In this document: positions 60,718 through 64,000 of the stretch, one piece after another
How positions within the stretch are numbered: the stretch's first letter is position 1
Layout of the letters: each line of letters starts with the position of its first letter
Assembly: GCF_006494775.1 (NCBI RefSeq)
Contig: NZ_CP041146.1
Span: 1,364,001 to 1,428,000 of the forward strand
Reading direction: 5' to 3'
Source: Nocardioides humi
GTDB taxonomy: Bacteria > Actinomycetota > Actinomycetes > Propionibacteriales > Nocardioidaceae
DNA: 64,000 bases
Program-made: the position numbers and the translations under genes
The notes under the pieces: generated by a model
The model's database searches: none
What the model was told of the DNA's origin: nothing
The model's input: only the letters and a program-made list of their open reading frames with translations

Positions 60718-61932
60718 TCAGCGGCGCCAGTGCCACGTCCGGGCCAGGGCGTCGGCGACCGCGCCGCGCCACCAGGCGTAGTCGTGACCGCCGTTGTAGC
60801 CGGTGGCGCTCACCTCCACCCCGGCCTCGCGGAGGCGGCGGGCGAGGTCGTGGTGGGGGCCGGCGAGGACCCACTCCTGCCGGCCGTGGGCCAGGTCGAC
60901 GCGCGGGCGCGGGCCGGGGCGCGCGGCGAGGGCGGCGAGCTCCGTCCCGAGGTCGTCGAGCCACAGGGAGGCGGACTGGCTCAGCGCGATGCCCACGAGG
61001 TCGGGGCGGGCGAGGGCGATGCGCAGCGCGGTGAGGCCGCCGAGGCTCTGGCCGACGACACTCACCCGCTCCGGCGCCGGCACCCAGCCCCGGCGGGTCA
61101 GGTCCGGCAGCAGGTGGTCGAGGACGTAGGCGGCGGTGGCGTCGCCCTCGGTGCCGCCCATCTCCGTCCACCGGGCGTCCCGGCCGCCGGAGGGGAGGAA
61201 GACCGCGCGCAGGGGCGGGACGACGGCGTCGGCGACCAGGTGGTCGAGGGTGGTCGGGAGGGACTGGACGGACGTCCACACCTCGCCGTCGAGCACGAGG
61301 AGCAACGGGGAGCCGATGTCGGCACCGGGGGCCTCGTAGGTGATCAGCTCGCGGCCCAGCGGACCGGTCTCCTCGGCGAGGACGCCGCGCGCGACGTCCG
61401 GCCGGGGCTCGAGCCACGGCTGGGCGGGGGCCTCGGGGAGCGCGGCCACCGACTGGACGACGCCGGCGCGGTTGCGGCAGGTCTGCGGGTTGCGCGGGTC
61501 GGGATGCCCGCGGTCGAGCGCCGCCCGGATCGACACCTGGTCGCCCTCCTGCTCCCACGGCGCCGCGGCGTCCGCGGCCCGCACCAGGAAGGAGTACGAC
61601 GCCCGCCAGTCCGGCTCCATCAGGTAGCCGACGTGCCACAGGTCGGTCCCGGGTGCTCGCTCGAGCAGGCTCTCGGCGAGCCGGGTCTCGTCGGTGAGCC
61701 GGTTGGCGAACAGCAGCACCTGCTCCGCGTCCGGGTCGCGCCAGCAGAAGGTCACCAGCACCCGGCCGGGGACGCCGACGTCCTCGACCAGCGGCAGCCG
61801 GACGCCGTCCCACCACGCCGCGACGGCGGCCGCCGGGTCGGCGGACGCGAGCAGGGCGGTGACGGTCGGCGAGTCGGCGCGCTCGACGGGCTCGGGCCGC
61901 GGCACCTTCGGGGGCTGGCGGCGGGTCGTCAT
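60718..61932 (-). CDS. Enterochelin esterase (Fes)-family hydrolase
   Basis: 404 residues. The N-terminal ~165 residues form the Fes-type beta domain (VLVTFCWRDPDAEQVLLFAN, WHVGYLMEPDWRASYSFLV); the alpha/beta hydrolase domain carries the nucleophile in VVGQSLGGLTALR (about 298) and the catalytic His in GYNGGHDYAWWRGAV (about 382). Fes enzymes cut ester bonds of ferric catecholate siderophores in the cytoplasm to free iron. ATG 61932 overlaps the ABC ATPase stop by 4 bases, so it belongs to the uptake operon. Confidence 0.9.
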   Translation of the reverse strand: MTTRRQPPKVPRPEPVERADSPTVTALLASADPAAAVAAWWDGVRLPLVEDVGVPGRVLVTFCWRDPDAEQVLLFANRLTDETRLAESLLERAPGTDLWHVGYLMEPDWRASYSFLVRAADAAAPWEQEGDQVSIRAALDRGHPDPRNPQTCRNRAGVVQSVAALPEAPAQPWLEPRPDVARGVLAEETGPLGRELITYEAPGADIGSPLLLVLDGEVWTSVQSLPTTLDHLVADAVVPPLRAVFLPSGGRDARWTEMGGTEGDATAAYVLDHLLPDLTRRGWVPAPERVSVVGQSLGGLTALRIALARPDLVGIALSQSASLWLDDLGTELAALAARPGPRPRVDLAHGRQEWVLAGPHHDLARRLREAGVEVSATGYNGGHDYAWWRGAVADALARTWHWRR

Positions 61933-62756
61933 CGCAGCTCCCGGGTCGTCATGACGGCCGGGATCACCAGCGGCGTGCCGGTCAGCGGGTCCGGGATGAT
62001 CCGGCAGGGCAGGTCGTAGACGGACTCGATCAGCTCGGGGGTGACGATCCGGGTCGGGTCGCCCTGGGCCACGATCGCCCCTCGTGACATCACGACCAGG
62101 TGGTCGGCGTACCGGAACGCCAGGTTCAGCTCGTGCAGCACCGTCACGACGGTACGTCCCTCGACGCTCAGCCGCCGGGCGAGCTCGAGAACCTCCACCT
62201 GGTGGGCGATGTCGAGGTACGTCGTGGGCTCGTCGAGCAGCAGCAGCCCGGTCTCCTGGGCCAGCACCATGGCCAGCCAGACCCGCTGCCGCTGGCCACC
62301 CGACAGCTCGCCGACCCCGCGGTCGGCCAGGTCGGTGACGTCGGCGGCCGCCATGGCCGCGTCGACGGCGGCGCGGTCCGCGGGCGACCACTGCCGCAGC
62401 AGGCTCTGGTGCGGGTAGCGGCCCCGGGCGACGAGGTCGGCGACGGTCAGGCCGTCCGGTGCGGTCGGCGACTGCGGGAGCAGGCCGAGGCGGCGGGCCA
62501 GCTCCTTGGCGCCGTAGTCCGCCAACGGCCGGTCGTCCAGGGTCAGCGTGCCGGCGGCCGCCGGCACCAGCCGGGCCAGGGCCCGCAGCAGGGTGGACTT
62601 GCCGCAGGCGTTGGGCCCGACGACGACCGTCATCCGGCCGTCGGGGATCACCACGTCGAGGTCCTCGATCACGACGCGGTCGCCGTACCGGACCGCGAGT
62701 CCGTCGGCCCGCAGCCGCCCCTCGGCGGACTCGGGCACGGGTGCCGGCTCAGCCAC
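61929..62756 (-). CDS. Ferric-siderophore ABC transporter ATP-binding protein (FepC-like)
   Basis: 275 residues. VVVGPNACGKSTLLRALARL (Walker A), [17 protein letters not shown] (signature) and LLLLDEPTTYLDIAHQVEVL (Walker B plus D loop, the TxLDIxHQ pattern typical of siderophore ATPases), and VLHELNLA (His loop). GTG 62756 overlaps the permease by 8 bases. Powers the FecCD-type permeases upstream. Confidence 0.95.
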   Translation of the reverse strand: MAEPAPVPESAEGRLRADGLAVRYGDRVVIEDLDVVIPDGRMTVVVGPNACGKSTLLRALARLVPAAAGTLTLDDRPLADYGAKELARRLGLLPQSPTAPDGLTVADLVARGRYPHQSLLRQWSPADRAAVDAAMAAADVTDLADRGVGELSGGQRQRVWLAMVLAQETGLLLLDEPTTYLDIAHQVEVLELARRLSVEGRTVVTVLHELNLAFRYADHLVVMSRGAIVAQGDPTRIVTPELIESVYDLPCRIIPDPLTGTPLVIPAVMTTRELR

Positions 62757-63783
62757 GTTGCTTCCTCCACTCCCCTGCCAGCAGCAGGACCAGGTAGACC
62801 CCGCCGACCGCGCCGGTGACGACACCGACGGCGAGCTGGGTCGGCGCGAAGAGCCGCTGGGCGGCGAGGTCGCTGGCCACGACCAGGACCGCGCCCGTCA
62901 CCGCCGACGACAGCAGCCCGGGCGTGGGCTGGCCGCCGACCCGGCGCGCGACCTGCGGGGCGGCGAGGGCGACGAAGGCGAGCGGTCCGGTCACGGCGAT
63001 CGCGACCGACACCAGCGCGACGGCGACGACGACCGAGGCGTTCCGCACCCGCTGGACGCGTACGCCGGTCCCCGCGGCGAGGTCGTCGCCCAGGGCGAGC
63101 ATCCCCAGCGGACGGGCGAGCAGCGCGGCCGGCACCAGCAGCACGGCGACCGAGACCGCCAGCAGCGCGGTGCGCGGCCAGAGCACCGCGTTGAGCGAGC
63201 CCGCCGTCCACTGGGCGGCGGTCTGCGCGGCGTCGAGTGAGGCGCGCACGATCAGCAGCGAGTTGATCGCCGCGAGGACCGCGCCGACGCCGATGCCGAC
63301 CAGCACCAGGCGGTTGCCGGTCAGCCCGGCGGCGCGGGTGAGCCCGAAGACGAGCGCCGCCGTGCCGAAGCCGCCGAGGAGCGCGCCGAGCGCCACCGCG
63401 TCGGTGTCGCCGCCCAGCAGCAGGATCTGCACCAGCGCACCGGTCGCCGCACCCGTCGTGAAGCCGATGATGTCGGGGCTGCCGAGCGGGTTGCCGGTGA
63501 CGTTCTGGAAGATCGCGCCGGCGACGCCCAGGGCGATGCCGACGAGCGCGGCCGCCGCGACCCGGGGCGCGCGGGTCTCCTGCACGAAGTAGATGCCGAG
63601 GCCGTCGTCCCCCCGGCCGACCAGGGCCCGGAGCGTCTCGCCCAGCGTCATGTCGTAGTCGCCGACGAGCAGGCAGGCGACGGACAGCCCGGCCAGGACG
63701 ACCAGCCCGACGAGGACGGCGACGGTCGTACGGACGGGGAGGCGCAGGGTCACCGCGCCGCGGCCCACGAGCAGGTGCCTCAC
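62749..63783 (-). CDS. FecCD-type ferric-siderophore permease
   Basis: 344 residues with about nine to ten helices. ETRAPRVAAAALVGIALGVAGAIFQNVTGNPLGSPDIIG is the conserved region after helix 2, and FVALAAPQVARRVGG is the ATPase-contacting loop. GTG 63783 overlaps the other permease's stop by 4 bases. Second subunit of the importer. Confidence 0.95.
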   Translation of the reverse strand: MRHLLVGRGAVTLRLPVRTTVAVLVGLVVLAGLSVACLLVGDYDMTLGETLRALVGRGDDGLGIYFVQETRAPRVAAAALVGIALGVAGAIFQNVTGNPLGSPDIIGFTTGAATGALVQILLLGGDTDAVALGALLGGFGTAALVFGLTRAAGLTGNRLVLVGIGVGAVLAAINSLLIVRASLDAAQTAAQWTAGSLNAVLWPRTALLAVSVAVLLVPAALLARPLGMLALGDDLAAGTGVRVQRVRNASVVVAVALVSVAIAVTGPLAFVALAAPQVARRVGGQPTPGLLSSAVTGAVLVVASDLAAQRLFAPTQLAVGVVTGAVGGVYLVLLLAGEWRKQRG

Positions 63784-64000
63784 AGTGCCGGCACCTTCCG
63801 GCGCGACACGACGGCGACGAAGACCGGGGCGCCCAGCAGCGCGGCCACGATGCCGACCTCGATCTCGGCCCGGGGTACGACGACCCGGGCGAGCGTGTCG
63901 GCCGCCAGCAGCCACGCCGGCCCCAGCAGCAGGCACAGCGCGGTGATCCAGCGCTGGTCCGCCCCGACCAGCGTCCGGGCGATCAGCGGCACGCCGAGCC
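63780..64000 (-). CDS. FecCD-type permease, C-terminal part (cut by window end)
   Basis: The last ~73 residues of a permease: RLGVPLIARTLVGADQRWITALCLLLGPAWLLAADTLARVVV and the ending EIEVGIVAALLGAPVFVAVV, the standard FecCD C-terminus. The frame is open through base 64000, so the gene begins outside the window. First permease subunit of the same coupled operon. Confidence 0.9.
   Translation of the reverse strand, partial: LGVPLIARTLVGADQRWITALCLLLGPAWLLAADTLARVVVPRAEIEVGIVAALLGAPVFVAVVSRRKVPAL

Noticed and set aside
1..64000. tRNA or rRNA genes and CRISPR arrays
   Set aside because: I saw no cloverleaf with a GGTTCGA-type T-loop in intergenic space, no rRNA segments, and no regularly spaced short repeats.

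Overview
The window reads as a piece of chromosome from a high-GC actinobacterium, most like Nocardioides or a relative in Nocardioidaceae. I infer this from the GC- and third-position-GC-rich coding, frequent GTG starts, a mycothiol-dependent isomerase family gene, two DUF222/HNH (13E12-type) genes, DtxR/IdeR-type iron boxes, an actinobacterial-type LexA box, and the infA-rpmJ-rpsM-rpsK-rpsD-rpoA-rplQ order. I cannot name the species.

Layout. 1-6.3 kb: an SRPBCC gene (cut by the window edge), a mycothiol-type isomerase, divergent argP/argO, an alkaline phosphatase behind a likely PhoP box, and small hypothetical genes. 6.3-16.2 kb: an eight-gene nucleoside salvage operon on the minus strand (RpiR-SIS regulator, BMP-type ABC importer, 5'-nucleotidase-like protein, calcineurin-HAD fusion, thymidine phosphorylase), nearly all junctions overlapping by 4-8 bases. 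16.2-18.1 kb: MgtC-like protein, HAD hydrolase, DUF1801 protein. 18.13-21.67 kb: a small island inserted in the 3' end of ychF, holding a TIGR02391 (Hypoth_Ymh) gene and a NYN-domain nuclease gene and later hit by an IS256-family element (20181-21586) with a perfect 9-base target duplication. 21.6-29 kb: ychF, a secreted matrixin-like protease, a DUF2236 oxygenase with a divergent TetR regulator, a DUF222/HNH gene, exonuclease III, and a nuclease-like/DUF7662 fusion. 29-38.7 kb: an amino-sugar cluster (nagB, nagA, ROK kinase, GH3, sugar ABC importer, ROK repressor, ATPase) able to take up and degrade GlcNAc oligosaccharides. 38.7-40.8 kb: DUF6542-like protein, YciO/Sua5, ispH. 40.9-44.8 kb: the rplQ-to-infA block. 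45-51 kb: collagen-tract molybdopterin-fold protein, LLM flavin oxidoreductase, FHA-ABC transporter, TerC. 51.3-58.3 kb: an iron-box-controlled divergent region with a four-gene coupled operon of surface repeat proteins around a ferric-siderophore-type binding protein, opposite a secreted beta-propeller protein. 58.3-60.7 kb: a decayed gene and a second DUF222/HNH gene under a LexA-type box. 60.7-64 kb: a Fes-type esterase and a FecCD-type siderophore importer running off the window end.

Two points matter most for a user of this annotation. First, at least six clear genes (argP, the 5'-nucleotidase-like gene, ychF, the GH3 gene, the sugar ABC ATPase and rpsD), and probably a seventh small gene, each carry one single-base frame break, placed in or near a C/G run; rpsD is essential, so these look like base under-calls in the assembly rather than pseudogenes. 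Second, the best candidates for new biology are the recombinase-less mini-island at ychF and the iron-box operon built from a shared ~110-residue surface repeat.
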